DNA of 64,000 bases from NCBI GenBank assembly GCA_023401925.1, contig JAEXDA010000081.1:1-64000 (forward strand), given 5' to 3'. The notes beneath the pieces are model-generated. The model ran no database searches, was not told the origin of the DNA, and saw only the letters and a list, made by a program, of their open reading frames with translations. The translations under genes and the position numbers were made by a program. Position 1 is the first letter of the stretch. The number at the start of each line of letters is the position of its first letter. Source of the stretch: Bacillota bacterium. Its GTDB lineage: Bacteria > Bacillota > UBA4882 > UBA8346. Below are positions 51,917-60,396 of the stretch, in pieces.

Positions 51917-51945
51917 TTGATCAATCGTCAAATTTAGGTTATAAT
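51917..51945 (+). promoter_or_regulatory. SigA-type promoter
   Basis: TTGATC at 51917-51922, a 17-bp spacer and a perfect TATAAT at 51940-51945. Transcription should begin near 51952, which rules out the ATG at 51947 for the next gene and supports TTG 51983. Confidence 0.8.
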
Positions 51946-51982
51946 AATGAGTCCAATAAACAATCGTAAGGAGGGATCATTA

Positions 51983-52372
51983 TTGCAAACGATATTCAAG
52001 AACAGATTGGTGTACCTCATACTGATTCTGGTCGTTGCGCTATTTATGATCCTGTCGACTTACAACTTGTCTTTTGCCGTTAAAGAACAGCTAAGTCCGA
52101 TTTCATCCAATATATGGACTCTATCGGTTAAAGACATTTCAAACTCAGCGATTTCCATAAACAAAAATCATTCGGTTTTCATGATATTTTTCCAATGGAT
52201 CCGGATCCTATTTTCCAGGGTAAGCCTATTCTCCCATTTGGATCTGAGGCCGGATGTGCCGTTGCGATTTGTCTCTACCATTCATATTCAGCTTACGCTT
52301 CTATTTTTTACAATCTTTTATCAACTGGCACAGACCAGCTCGGAAACTTCAGCTCCCTATATTTTGGATTGA
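51983..52372 (+). CDS. Hypothetical membrane-anchored protein (129 aa)
   Basis: About 129 residues from TTG 51983, 7 nt after a strong aaggaggg site (51968-51975). One N-terminal membrane helix (LVYLILILVVALFMILSTYN), an exported middle region, and a second hydrophobic helix near the C terminus (STIHIQLTLLFFTIFYQLA). No family recognised. It is followed 39 nt later by a 42-residue membrane peptide with its own good ribosome site, probably in the same transcript. Confidence 0.65.
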   Translation: MQTIFKNRLVYLILILVVALFMILSTYNLSFAVKEQLSPISSNIWTLSVKDISNSAISINKNHSVFMIFFQWIRILFSRVSLFSHLDLRPDVPLRFVSTIHIQLTLLFFTIFYQLAQTSSETSAPYILD

Positions 52373-52411
52373 CATCCTCTGGCAGTCCATTTAAATATAG
52401 GAGGGTTCATC

Positions 52412-52540
52412 ATGTTATATATCGTAGGTCCCATGGTAGTGCTATGCCTTGGCTTTATGGGCTATATCATTTATTGTTCAGTCTCATTAAAAAAGATGGA
52501 AAAGGCTGCGGCTAAAAAAAACGACAAAAAGTCGAATTAA
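52412..52540 (+). CDS. Small single-helix membrane protein (42 aa)
   Basis: ATG 52412 follows aggagg at 52399-52404 with good spacing and ends at TAA 52540. The product has one hydrophobic helix (GPMVVLCLGFMGYIIYCSV) and a strongly basic C-terminal tail (KKMEKAAAKKNDKKSN). It is followed by a terminator. The strong signals at both ends make it a credible gene although short; its function is unknown. It may partner the preceding membrane protein. Confidence 0.7.
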   Translation: MLYIVGPMVVLCLGFMGYIIYCSVSLKKMEKAAAKKNDKKSN

Positions 52541-52545
52541 TAGAA

Positions 52546-52584
52546 CGAAAACCCCATTACCTAACCAGGCAGTGGGGTTTTTCC
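52546..52584 (+). terminator. Rho-independent terminator
   Basis: Stem aaaaccccatt (about 52548-52558) with agtggggtttt (about 52571-52581), one G-T pair, and following Ts. It ends the small-membrane-protein transcript. Confidence 0.8.
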
Positions 52585-52811
52585 AATTACCCAACACGTC
52601 TCTCTTCGGATTTTCCATAAAACCATGGCAGTATGCTTCTAAGACCCCCATAGATTATCGCAGCAAACCAGAAAAGCCTGACCTAAAAATCAAAATATCT
52701 TCTACAAATCCGTCACCACTTTACATATAGGCTTTTTCAAGTTATAAAATCCATTCAAGGTTCGTATAATGAAACTAAAATTGGATTGCTGCCGGGGAGG
52801 GAAGGTTAATA

Positions 52812-53069
52812 GTGCTTTTGAATAATGGTAAGGAGTCGCTTTATCAGTTAAATCTTGAGCCTGATTCCATTGAAGGGTGGACCGACGGGATTACCCTCAA
52901 ACACCTTGAAACCGATGATATTGGATTCAAAATGAGCGGCGACTTCCCTATTTTATGGGAAAGTTATGATGATGAGCTTGAAGGCCCGGAGCTTTATGAC
53001 GACGACCATCAATACAAAGTCGTAAAAGTTGATTATAAAAACACCTTGATTTGGCTGCTTGAAATTTAA
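52812..53069 (+). CDS. Hypothetical acidic protein (85 aa)
   Basis: 85 residues; GTG 52812 after a gggaggg site. Highly acidic (LETDDIGFKMSGD, ESYDDELEGPELYDDDHQ) with a hydrophobic end. It looks like a small soluble protein, but no family is recognised. It lies alone between a terminator and a membrane-protein gene, with nothing further to indicate a role. Confidence 0.6.
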   Translation: MLLNNGKESLYQLNLEPDSIEGWTDGITLKHLETDDIGFKMSGDFPILWESYDDELEGPELYDDDHQYKVVKVDYKNTLIWLLEI

Positions 53070-53264
53070 TCTTCGGAGTTTAGTCCATACCCCGCTATTA
53101 GCGAGGTAATTTTATTTTTGAAAAGCCTTCAACAATGCCCCGAATCCCCTTTCAGCGCCCTCCCTTTTATCACAGAATACTTGACGCCAACATTTCTTTC
53201 TTCACACCCTAAATGGTATGAAATGCCAGTTGGGAGGCAAACTATTCCAAAGAGGTGGGCTCAT

Positions 53265-53711
53265 TTGCAGGATAAAATCATGGCAGGTTCTTTGGCCGGC
53301 ATAATCGGGGCCATTTTACAAGATATGTACGGCTTTCTGGTAAAGGTTATCGGTTTAACCGATAGGGGATTTATCGACTTCGCCAGGGCGGTTATTCTGT
53401 CCAACGTTAATGGAGGGGCTCTTGAAACGGTATTGGCATTAATCGCCCATTTAATATGGAATTCAATGTTGGCAATTTTATTTACATACTTGATCCCAAA
53501 CACGTCCGACAGTTACTATTATTTTAAAGCGCTTTTATATGGTTTGGCGTTATGGTTTATCATTCAAGCGATAGGAACCTTATTCCGCCTGCCAATGTTC
53601 TTTCATATTCCGGCATCTGCTGCCATGCTGACACTTTTGGGAGCTGTCATCTATAGCCTCGGAATTGCATCCACACTCCGGTTTTTAGAAAAAAGAAAGC
53701 ACCATCAATAA
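53265..53711 (+). CDS. YqhR-like hypothetical membrane protein
   Basis: About 148 residues from TTG 53265, 5 nt after agaggtggg; the frame is open to 53118 but upstream composition is unlike a protein start. ATG 53280 is an alternative. Four predicted helices (MAGSLAGIIGAILQDMYGF, GGALETVLALIAHLIWNSMLAILFTYL, ALLYGLALWFIIQAIGTLF, LLGAVIYSLGIASTL). LQDKIMAGSLAGIIG resembles small YqhR-type membrane proteins of spore-formers (weak). Its 3' end overlaps the convergent NRAMP-like gene by about 27 nt. Confidence 0.65.
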   Translation: MQDKIMAGSLAGIIGAILQDMYGFLVKVIGLTDRGFIDFARAVILSNVNGGALETVLALIAHLIWNSMLAILFTYLIPNTSDSYYYFKALLYGLALWFIIQAIGTLFRLPMFFHIPASAAMLTLLGAVIYSLGIASTLRFLEKRKHHQ

Positions 53712-54926
53712 ACCGGATAATCCGATTAATACGACAACGGTTGCCCATCCGATTACGTTGTTAACCCTTTGATTGACATATTTACCCATGATTTCTTTAT
53801 CATTCACCAATACCATCATGGATATCAAAACCACCGGCAGCATTAAACCGTTAATAATCTGAGTCCAAATGGTAATCTCAATCAACGGGACATTGGGGAT
53901 TAAAATGATGGCCACCGAAATGGCAATAATTGCCGTGAATAGGCCGTAAAATTGCGGAGCCTCGTTTAATTTTCGATCAATCCCGGCTTCAAAGCCAAAA
54001 GCTTCGCAAACATAAAATGCCGTGGCAATCGGTAAGATGGTGGCTGAAAACACCGAGGCTATAAAGAGACCAAAGGCGAAAATTTGGGAAGCAAAAGCTC
54101 CGGCCAAAGGTTTTAAAGCCATAGCGGCATCTTTAGCTTCGTTAATTTGAATGTGGTTCTCATGCAAGGTGGAAGCGCAGGCCACTATGATAAAAAATGC
54201 CACAGCTACAGTAGCAACGCATCCAATTATCACATCCCACAATGTGTATTTGTAATTTTCCATTTTCAGGCCTTTTTCAATCACCGAAGACTGCATGTAA
54301 AACTGCATCCAAGGCGCAATGGTCGTACCGATAATCCCTATCACCATTGAAATGTAGTCGAAATTATAAACCATCGTAGGATGAATGATCGCTGTCCCGA
54401 TCTCCCCCCAATGCGGTTTGGCCATAATGGCCGATACGACATAGGAGAGAAGAAAAGCGCTGAATATTAAGAAAATCCTCTCCGCCAAACGGTAAGTTCC
54501 CTTTACTACCAAAACCCATACCAAGATCGCCACCAGGGGCACGGAAATATATTTACTGATGCCGAAAACCTGCATACTCCCAGCAACACCGGCAAATTCA
54601 GTCATCGTGTTTCCGATATCGGCGAGCAGCAAACCGAGAAAAATAAAGAAGGTGACTTTAACCCCGGTGTTTTCCCTGATCAAATCAGCCAGCCCTTTTC
54701 CGGTAACCATTCCCATCCGGGCGTTCATTTCTTGAACAACCATCAGTACGATAAACCCCGGAATAAGCGTCCATAGCAATTTATAACCGTAAACGGCCCC
54801 GGCCACCGAATAAGTTGTAATCCCAGCGGCGTCGTTATCCACACTTCCGGTTATAATTCCAGGGCCTAAAATGCTTAAAAAGATAACTAAATTAGTCCAG
54901 AGAGCCCATTTTTTCTTTACCATTCC
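53685..54926 (-). CDS. NRAMP-related divalent metal transporter (atypical metal site)
   Basis: About 413 residues in ten or eleven helices, moving divalent metal ions into the cell. From the start MVKKKW, the helix-1 metal motif, DPGN in classical NRAMPs, reads DNDAAG (about 29-34), and the helix-6 region reads TTIAPWMQF instead of an MPH-type motif. These changes resemble the NRAMP-related Mg(II) transporter (NRMT) branch, so Mg or Mn uptake is possible (inference). The frame extends six codons upstream to 54941, but Met at 54923-54926 fits the start better; exact base uncertain. A long leader with promoter and terminator precedes it. Confidence 0.82.
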   Translation of the reverse strand, partial: GMVKKKWALWTNLVIFLSILGPGIITGSVDNDAAGITTYSVAGAVYGYKLLWTLIPGFIVLMVVQEMNARMGMVTGKGLADLIRENTGVKVTFFIFLGLLLADIGNTMTEFAGVAGSMQVFGISKYISVPLVAILVWVLVVKGTYRLAERIFLIFSAFLLSYVVSAIMAKPHWGEIGTAIIHPTMVYNFDYISMVIGIIGTTIAPWMQFYMQSSVIEKGLKMENYKYTLWDVIIGCVATVAVAFFIIVACASTLHENHIQINEAKDAAMALKPLAGAFASQIFAFGLFIASVFSATILPIATAFYVCEAFGFEAGIDRKLNEAPQFYGLFTAIIAISVAIILIPNVPLIEITIWTQIINGLMLPVVLISMMVLVNDKEIMGKYVNQRVNNVIGWATVVVLIGLSGLLMVLSFF

Positions 54927-54941
54927 GATCATCTCTCCCAA

Positions 54942-55298
54942 ATTTTCTTTTAAAATCGACAGTTGAATTCTTCCATCCAGCCGTATTATAGGCGTCGATG
55001 GTTCACGCTATTCCCCTTTGCCAATCGTTTGGCCTACAAAACAAACCCCGCTTGAGCATCAATTTCATCTAATGCCAAAGCGGGGTTCCTTATAAAAACT
55101 ACGCAAAGCTAACTAACAGGGATAGGACGAAATCAGTTCATTCCCTTGGAATAGCATGAATAAGCTAAGGTACCGGCATCGTTGACAGATATAATGAAAT
55201 AATTGATAACTGCTATGGTCGCCGTTCATCCGGTACCACCGCCTTTATATTTAACATAAAAAAAGAAAACCAAGGAGTTTCCTTTTATTGCCTATCTT
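54942..55298 (-). ncRNA. Structured leader of NRAMP-like gene, riboswitch candidate
   Basis: From the promoter at 55299-55327 to the gene is about 350 nt. On the minus strand it holds a stem ggtaccgg (55230-55237) / ccggtacc (55169-55176) enclosing a 53-nt loop, then further short pairings, then a terminator (55044-55087). This promoter, folded aptamer, terminator, gene layout is typical of riboswitches. It does not match the M-box, yybP-ykoY or NiCo consensus as I recall them. Confidence 0.55.
55037..55087 (-). terminator. Attenuator-type terminator in NRAMP leader
   Basis: A 10-bp stem (aagcggggtt at 55078-55087 with aaccccgctt at 55044-55053) and, on the minus strand, tttgtttt after it. 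It lies before the gene start, so it would stop transcription unless prevented. Confidence 0.8.
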
Positions 55299-55327
55299 AG
55301 GATACGCAAAAAGGACCATTTTGTCAA
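55299..55327 (-). promoter_or_regulatory. SigA-type promoter of NRAMP leader
   Basis: On the minus strand: TTGACA (55327-55322), 17-bp spacer, TATCCT (55304-55299). Confidence 0.75.
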
Positions 55328-55449
55328 CCCGGTTTTAAAAATTTATTTCGCTTCGGCTTAAACCCGAGGCAAGTATTCTAATTTTCTCAATCCAATAGAG
55401 TTCCCGCGATTCCTTGCAAAAAATATTTTTCTTAACCCCGTCCATCCAA

Positions 55450-56166
55450 TCACTCTTTAGGCGGAGAGGGTTTGGGATGCAGCAGATGACTGAGTTTACT
55501 TACAATGATTTCCTTTTTCAACAGACCGATCAAAAAGAAAATACAGGCAATTATCGAAACAATAATTACCGGCAGATACTCTTTTTCTCGAATGTTAGCC
55601 CCGATATATGAAGAAGCCAGGATGCCGGGAAATCGAGCAATCATGGAGATTATAAAAAAAAGCTTCGGTTTGATAGGCGCGATTCCTGCAATATAAACCA
55701 AAGTATCTTTGGGTATTCCCGGGATCAGAAATAATATGAACATCATCATCTCCGATTTTGGGTTATTCATCAGGAAAGAGAATCGGTCCAAATCTTTTTG
55801 AGGCAGAAAATCTTTCACGAGGGAAAATCCGAGGATTCGGGAAATATAAAAAGCAATGATGGAGCCCAGAAGAATTCCAATGATAGAATAAACGGTACCA
55901 AAAAAAGTTCCATACACGTAACCGCCGGCTACCTGAACCAGTTCGCCGGGAATCACCATGATCACCACCTGCATGATTTGAAAAAAAATAAAGGCGGGAA
56001 TGCTGATGGGACCGTATGAAGTGAGCAGATCCCTAAAGCGATCCGGCCTTTTCAAAAGATGCGTAATATGTGGAGCAAATTTCACGGAAAGATACGTCAT
56101 GACTACGATAAATAAAATTAATAACGACACATTGAGTCCAATGACAACCTTTTTTGGTATTTTCAT
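55450..56166 (-). CDS. TVP38/TMEM64-family membrane protein
   Basis: 238 residues with six or so helices. The family, also called SNARE-associated/VTT domain, includes YdjX/YtxB and DedA-like lipid or small-molecule flippases. Characteristic segments: FIFFQIMQVVIMVIPGELVQ (about 61-80), GGYVYGTFFGTVYSIIGILLGS and FLIPGIPKDTLVYIAGI with the signature Pro-Gly. Start ATG 56166 follows aaaaagaggtgg on the minus strand. It stands alone, with no obvious operon partner. Likely in the cytoplasmic membrane; substrate unknown. Confidence 0.87.
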   Translation of the reverse strand: MKIPKKVVIGLNVSLLILFIVVMTYLSVKFAPHITHLLKRPDRFRDLLTSYGPISIPAFIFFQIMQVVIMVIPGELVQVAGGYVYGTFFGTVYSIIGILLGSIIAFYISRILGFSLVKDFLPQKDLDRFSFLMNNPKSEMMMFILFLIPGIPKDTLVYIAGIAPIKPKLFFIISMIARFPGILASSYIGANIREKEYLPVIIVSIIACIFFLIGLLKKEIIVSKLSHLLHPKPSPPKE

Positions 56167-56335
56167 TTTCCACCTCTTTTTAGTTTACCCTACCCTGTCC
56201 TGAATACTCTCATGATTGAATATCGGCAAAAAAACACCTAACACGAGCATAAACGTAAAATTCCCCCTTAAGTTGCCTATTTATCTATCATTTAAATATA
56301 GTTTTCCAAATTAAGCAATATCAAGACTTATTAAA

Positions 56336-57313
56336 TCATTCCTTCAGAAAAGGGACCGGATCAATCGGTTTTCCGTTAAAGCGGACTTCATAGTGAACAT
56401 GGGGACCTGTACTCTCACCGGTATTTCCGGAAATACAAATAACCTGCCCTTTTTTTACCGCCTGTCCCGGATAGACCAGTAACTTGGAATTATGACCATA
56501 ACGGGTCTCATAGCCATACTCGTGGTTAATGATAATCAAAAGACCATAGCCTGCTTGCCAACCGGCAAATTGGACAACTCCGTCCGCACCGGCCTTGACT
56601 TTATTACCATATTCAACCGCCAAATCCACACCATCATGCTTGATGTATCTTCGATAAATCGGATGAAAACGCACCCCGAATGGAGAACAAATTTGAGCTT
56701 CAACCGGGCGAACGGAAGGCAGGTGGTCAAGACGGCGTTCAGATGCTTTTAAATCATGAAAAACTAGTTTCTGTTGTGCCTCCTCTTTCCCTAAAATACT
56801 CTCCAACTGGTCCAGATTATAATCTAATTGTTCCAGTGAAGTTATTGCAGAAGGAGAGGCCGATTTGGGGAAAGAGTTCAAAGTGCTTAATTGGTAATTT
56901 TGCCGCTTAAAAATGCCACGACTGGCTATGGGAAAACGATAATCGCCTTTTTGCCGCAACCGGTTCCAGGTATCAACCATCGCTTCACTTTCTTGGCGAT
57001 ATTGCAAAAGTCTATGATCCAATCCGTCACTCCGGTTTAAAACACCCCGGACGTGGGGTTTCTCCGCCTTTAGCTTGGCAATCATCATGTCTTGTCCGGC
57101 AATCTTTTGCCGGAAAGATTGAATTTGCCAGACCTGAGTACTATAGGTCAAGAAGACATAGACATTCAATACAATTACGACTAAGCCAACCACCATCAAG
57201 GCGAATGGAATTCGAAAATTGCGGATGCTCTGAGCTCCGGAATTGGGGATAACTATCAAAGTGAAATGCCGTTTTCTAATTTTCTTTAATTTTTTAAACC
57301 GGCTTTGCTTCAT
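56336..57313 (-). CDS. M23-family peptidoglycan endopeptidase (LytM type)
   Basis: 325 residues from ATG 57313, 7 nt after gaggt. A basic cytoplasmic N terminus, one membrane helix (about 38-58; FRIPFALMVVGLVVIVLNVYVFL), a coiled-coil stalk (about 60-200) and a C-terminal LytM domain (about 215-322). The zinc site is complete: His-Asp in KHDGVDLA and HVHYE, with the family's NHEYGYETRYGHNSKLL. Such proteins cleave cross-links in the wall during growth or sporulation (SpoIIQ-like architecture). The stalk and anchor place the catalytic domain outside the membrane. Confidence 0.9.
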   Translation of the reverse strand: MKQSRFKKLKKIRKRHFTLIVIPNSGAQSIRNFRIPFALMVVGLVVIVLNVYVFLTYSTQVWQIQSFRQKIAGQDMMIAKLKAEKPHVRGVLNRSDGLDHRLLQYRQESEAMVDTWNRLRQKGDYRFPIASRGIFKRQNYQLSTLNSFPKSASPSAITSLEQLDYNLDQLESILGKEEAQQKLVFHDLKASERRLDHLPSVRPVEAQICSPFGVRFHPIYRRYIKHDGVDLAVEYGNKVKAGADGVVQFAGWQAGYGLLIIINHEYGYETRYGHNSKLLVYPGQAVKKGQVICISGNTGESTGPHVHYEVRFNGKPIDPVPFLKE

Positions 57314-57449
57314 TTTCTTTACCTCGAAATAAAGGTTTGTCTTTATTCTGCTCAATCATTCTCTCTGGAAACGACAATTGGGCAAAGCAAAAATACCACG
57401 ATGCCATTAGAAAGGAATTGAACAATGATCTATCTGGGAATTAACGGTT

Positions 57450-57746
57450 TTAGACAATCATGGTGAGTGCAAAAATGAAGATTTCCGGCGGATCCCGGAG
57501 GTGGATTGGAAGGTGGGGTAGTATTGGAACCTGAGAAACTTTAATTTGAAGGATACCGGTAATAAAAAGAAACAAAAACAATAATCCATATTGCCCGGTA
57601 CAAGGAAACCCAATCGTTAAAATCTCGCATAGCAAACAGCGCCCGCGCTCTTTTACCAAACCATGGATCAAGAAATGGCCGCTTAAAAACAATAAAACGA
57701 CTATGAAGATCAATAATGCAATTTTAACAAGAATTTTTTTCTTCAT
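57450..57746 (-). CDS. Hypothetical membrane protein (98 aa)
   Basis: About 98 residues if started at the second Met (MKKKILVK), with a basic N terminus and two hydrophobic helices (IALLIFIVVLLFLSGHFLI, GQYGLLFLFLFITGILQI), joined by a loop with three Cys (RCLLCEILTIGFPC). No family recognised. The Cys-rich loop between the helices might bind metal or form a disulfide. It lies alone between the M23 gene and a terminator. Confidence 0.55.
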   Translation of the reverse strand: MKKKILVKIALLIFIVVLLFLSGHFLIHGLVKERGRCLLCEILTIGFPCTGQYGLLFLFLFITGILQIKVSQVPILPHLPIHLRDPPEIFIFALTMIV

Positions 57747-57902
57747 GTTCCATGGTTCCAATCCATAAAATAAATTGCACCCGAGGTGAGCAGTGTCCGG
57801 AAAATTAAAAATGATTTCCTAATTTTAATAGTTAGCTTTTTATAAAAAAAAACCTTTTTTTTAGTCATTTTTAAGGGAATTTTTTCCGGCGGTTTTTTAT
57901 TC

Positions 57903-57942
57903 AAAAAGTGAACGGCTCATGAAGCAAAGCCGTTCACTTTTT
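57903..57942. terminator. Bidirectional terminator hairpin
   Basis: A 15-bp perfect stem (aaaaagtgaacggct at 57903-57917 with its complement at 57928-57942), with A-run and T-run flanks, able to act on both strands. The minus-strand transcript from the redox cluster would end here. Confidence 0.85.
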
Positions 57943-57994
57943 GATCATTCACGCAGACTTGAGCGATATTTATTCTGCCAACGTTTGCCGGAAA

Positions 57995-58180
57995 CTATCT
58001 TTTTTCGCCGTTTTCACCAACAAAATTCCTACCTCCGATATCGGGCCTTTTTTCCTTGATCTCAGCCATGGCGGCCGCGATATCAATGGCCACGTCCATA
58101 ATCGAGCCGGTTACCAATAGAATTACCGCAGCGTAAAATAATTTATGCAAGTCCAAATGTTCGTAACCGAAGTGGCGCAA
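57995..58180 (-). pseudogene. YibE/F-family fragment
   Basis: The frame encodes HLDLHKLFYAAVILLVTGSI followed by MDVAIDIAAAMAEIKEKRPDI, which closely resembles an internal part of YibE/F-like multi-pass membrane proteins (usually about 350-400 residues). Only about 60 codons remain, with a TTG start of convenience and no upstream helices, so it is a truncated remnant. Confidence 0.5.
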
Positions 58181-58306
58181 GGTGGTTGAAAAACTGGAAG
58201 TAGCGATGATTCAAGGTCCGGGCGGGCGACATAAAAAAACGGCCGCGATTGGATTTGCCAATTGGGGCCAACGTATCAGACTTTATTCGTTTTGATTCAT
58301 TCCTTT

Positions 58307-59011
58307 TTATGATGGGACATCTTTTTCCGCGAGGATGGAGTAATGTTCTTCCCCGATACTTTGACAATCAACAATCTTCAATCCATGCTTATTAAATATC
58401 CCGATCAGTTCATTTTTATCAATTCGATGATGGATGGGGGGCCCCCATTGGCTCTCTTTCTTTTCAAAATCAATCACCGCCAACCGGCCTTTTACCGCCA
58501 AAATTCTCTGAAGCTCACCCACATAACGTTCAAGTTCCTCAACTTCATGAAGTACATTACAGACCAAAGCAAAATTTACCGCTCCATTTTTTAATGGCAG
58601 ATCATCTTCGGCCACTTTGACGGTTTCAATATTCGTTGCCTGATTCCGATCTTTTCCTTCATTGACCTCATTCAGCATTTCATCGGCAACATCCATCGCC
58701 AGGACTTTTCCTTCTGACCCCACAATTTGGGCGGCCGGGAAGGTAAAATATCCGATGCCGCATCCGACATCCGCCATGATATCACCTGTTTTTAGACCCA
58801 ACTTCCTTAATGTCTCTTCGGGGGGCATTATCTTCCGGCGTTCCGGATTATCCAGTTTCCTTTTCTGGCTTATGTCAAATTTATGCATTGAACCGGGCCG
58901 ATTTCTGATGTCGCCCGCGGCATACACACGACCGGCAACGGAATCCCGAAGCCGAAAAACCAAGTAAATTAGAACCGTCAAACTAAAAATAATGGTTAAA
59001 GTCTTTATCAT
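58307..59011 (-). CDS. Membrane-anchored class I SAM methyltransferase
   Basis: 234 residues from ATG 59011, 8 nt after aaggag (minus strand). A single N-terminal helix (about 3-20), then a Rossmann methyltransferase of UbiE type from about residue 60: motif I MADVGCGIGYFT, acidic post-I VLAMDVADEML, motif II-like VNFALVCNVLHEV. The substrate is not evident; quinone, thiol or arsenical targets occur in this family. It is the last gene of the thiol-redox cluster on this strand. The methyltransferase fold is clear; the rest is inference. Confidence 0.87.
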   Translation of the reverse strand: MIKTLTIIFSLTVLIYLVFRLRDSVAGRVYAAGDIRNRPGSMHKFDISQKRKLDNPERRKIMPPEETLRKLGLKTGDIMADVGCGIGYFTFPAAQIVGSEGKVLAMDVADEMLNEVNEGKDRNQATNIETVKVAEDDLPLKNGAVNFALVCNVLHEVEELERYVGELQRILAVKGRLAVIDFEKKESQWGPPIHHRIDKNELIGIFNKHGLKIVDCQSIGEEHYSILAEKDVPS

Positions 59012-59096
59012 TGAATCCACTCCTTATGGAAAGGGATAATCGGATGAATGGGTTAAACTTAACGATTTAAAAAAATTCCGGCCCTTTCCAATCCTG

Positions 59097-59831
59097 TCAT
59101 TTGTCCAGCAGGCCCTCGGGGCTCCAACCTCCGGTTATCCGCATTATCCAACGACTGATAAGGGTCAGATGATCGGTAACCAGCAAAAGTCCCATCACAA
59201 TCAGCAACCCGCCCGCCACCCATTGCAGATATTTCAGATAGGGTTTCAAGCGGTCCAATTTTCTGGAAACCTTTTCAAATCCCACCGCCAGCAGCAAAAA
59301 TGGAATGGCAAGTCCTAAAGAATAAACCGTCAGTAAAAGAAATCCTGATCCTACGGTGTTTTGATTTCCCGCCATGGCCAATATCCCGCCTAATATCGGG
59401 CCAACGCAGGGAGTCCAACCGAATGCAAAAGCCAGACCGGTTACAAACGCTCCGGCTACCCCAGCGCCGGGAGCCGCCTGGACCCGGCGCTCACGGTACA
59501 ACCAACTCACCGGGAACAGCCCGGTCTGGTGAAGTCCAAGCAAGATTACAATTACCCCGCCGATTTGGGAAAAAAGCGCTTTATGGCCCCTGAACAATTG
59601 GCCAACCAATGAGCTGGCAAATCCCAGCGAGATAAAAACCAAACTAAATCCCAATATAAAGGCGCCAGTGACCGCGAATATTTTCTTTTGGACAATCTTA
59701 CCCTCCTTGAGTCCCGAAAAGGAAACCCCGGAGATTATTCCCAAATAGCCGGGAGCAAGCGGTAAGACGCAGGGGGATAAAAATGAAAGCAATCCCCCTG
59801 CAAATGCCAGCACAACGGTGAACACACTCAT
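59097..59831 (-). CDS. ccdA: CcdA-type thiol:disulfide transmembrane protein
   Basis: 244 residues in about six helices. CcdA passes electrons from cytoplasmic thioredoxin to extracytoplasmic thiol proteins. The family's two redox Cys are visible in SFLSPCVLPLAPGYLG near residue 22 and in FGWTPCVGPILGGILA near residue 145. Start ATG 59831 is 7 nt after cgggaga; the TlpA-like stop is 1 nt away, so the two are translationally coupled. Together with the TlpA-like and thioredoxin genes it forms a complete reductant path across the membrane. Confidence 0.93.
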   Translation of the reverse strand: MSVFTVVLAFAGGLLSFLSPCVLPLAPGYLGIISGVSFSGLKEGKIVQKKIFAVTGAFILGFSLVFISLGFASSLVGQLFRGHKALFSQIGGVIVILLGLHQTGLFPVSWLYRERRVQAAPGAGVAGAFVTGLAFAFGWTPCVGPILGGILAMAGNQNTVGSGFLLLTVYSLGLAIPFLLLAVGFEKVSRKLDRLKPYLKYLQWVAGGLLIVMGLLLVTDHLTLISRWIMRITGGWSPEGLLDK

Positions 59832-59832
59832 G

Positions 59833-60372
59833 CTATTTCTCCCGAAGAACCGCATTCACTTTCGCGGTCAGCGTTGATTGATTGGTGGCTCCTACAATGA
59901 TGTCCTGAATCACACCCCGCCGGTCAATAATCAGGGTTGTCGGAAAACCGGTAATCTGGTAAAGCTCGCTGACGGCGTTATTTTGATCAATCAGGATCGG
60001 AAAGTTCATCCGGTTCTTTTTGACAAACGACGGTACATCCTTGGGATTGTCACCGACATTGACCGCCAAGACTTCAACCTGGCGTTGGTGATATTGCTGG
60101 TAAAACTTCACGAACTCGGGTATTTCCCTGACGCAATACGGGCACCAGATCCCCCAAAAATTAATCACGGTAACCTTGTTCGCGCCGATTATTCGATATA
60201 AGTTTACATTCCGCTCCGTCAGGCTATGTAAAGTGAAATCGGGCGCTTGATAGCCCATTCGCGGACTGGCATTTCTCGCTGCGGCTCCACTTGGGACACC
60301 AACTTCAACCATTATCACCAAAAAAGTTACCAGAAATAGTCCGAGCCAATGCTTTTTAAAAAATTCCGACAT
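59833..60372 (-). CDS. TlpA/ResA-like extracytoplasmic thiol-disulfide reductase
   Basis: 179 residues from ATG 60372 (gaggtggg site). An N-terminal signal-anchor helix (about 10-27), then a thioredoxin fold with the active site Trp76-Cys-Pro-Tyr-Cys80 (NFWGIWCPYCVREIPEF), the TlpA insert with EVLAVNVGDNPKDV, and the cis-Pro loop ITGFPTTLIID. It faces outside the membrane and would be kept reduced by CcdA, encoded next door. Possible roles: cytochrome c maturation or general repair of surface thiols. No cytochrome genes are seen in the window. Confidence 0.92.
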   Translation of the reverse strand: MSEFFKKHWLGLFLVTFLVIMVEVGVPSGAAARNASPRMGYQAPDFTLHSLTERNVNLYRIIGANKVTVINFWGIWCPYCVREIPEFVKFYQQYHQRQVEVLAVNVGDNPKDVPSFVKKNRMNFPILIDQNNAVSELYQITGFPTTLIIDRRGVIQDIIVGATNQSTLTAKVNAVLREK

Positions 60373-60396
60373 CTTGCCCACCTCGAAGATTATTTT

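Noticed and set aside
55220..55250. T-box-like ggtggtaccgg in the NRAMP leader
   Set aside because: A T-box sequence should sit next to the terminator and control amino-acid genes; here it is about 140 nt away, before a metal transporter, and the other T-box elements are not visible.
58143..58367. 74-codon minus-strand open frame
   Set aside because: It has no family features and bridges the methyltransferase end and the YibE/F relic in a different frame.
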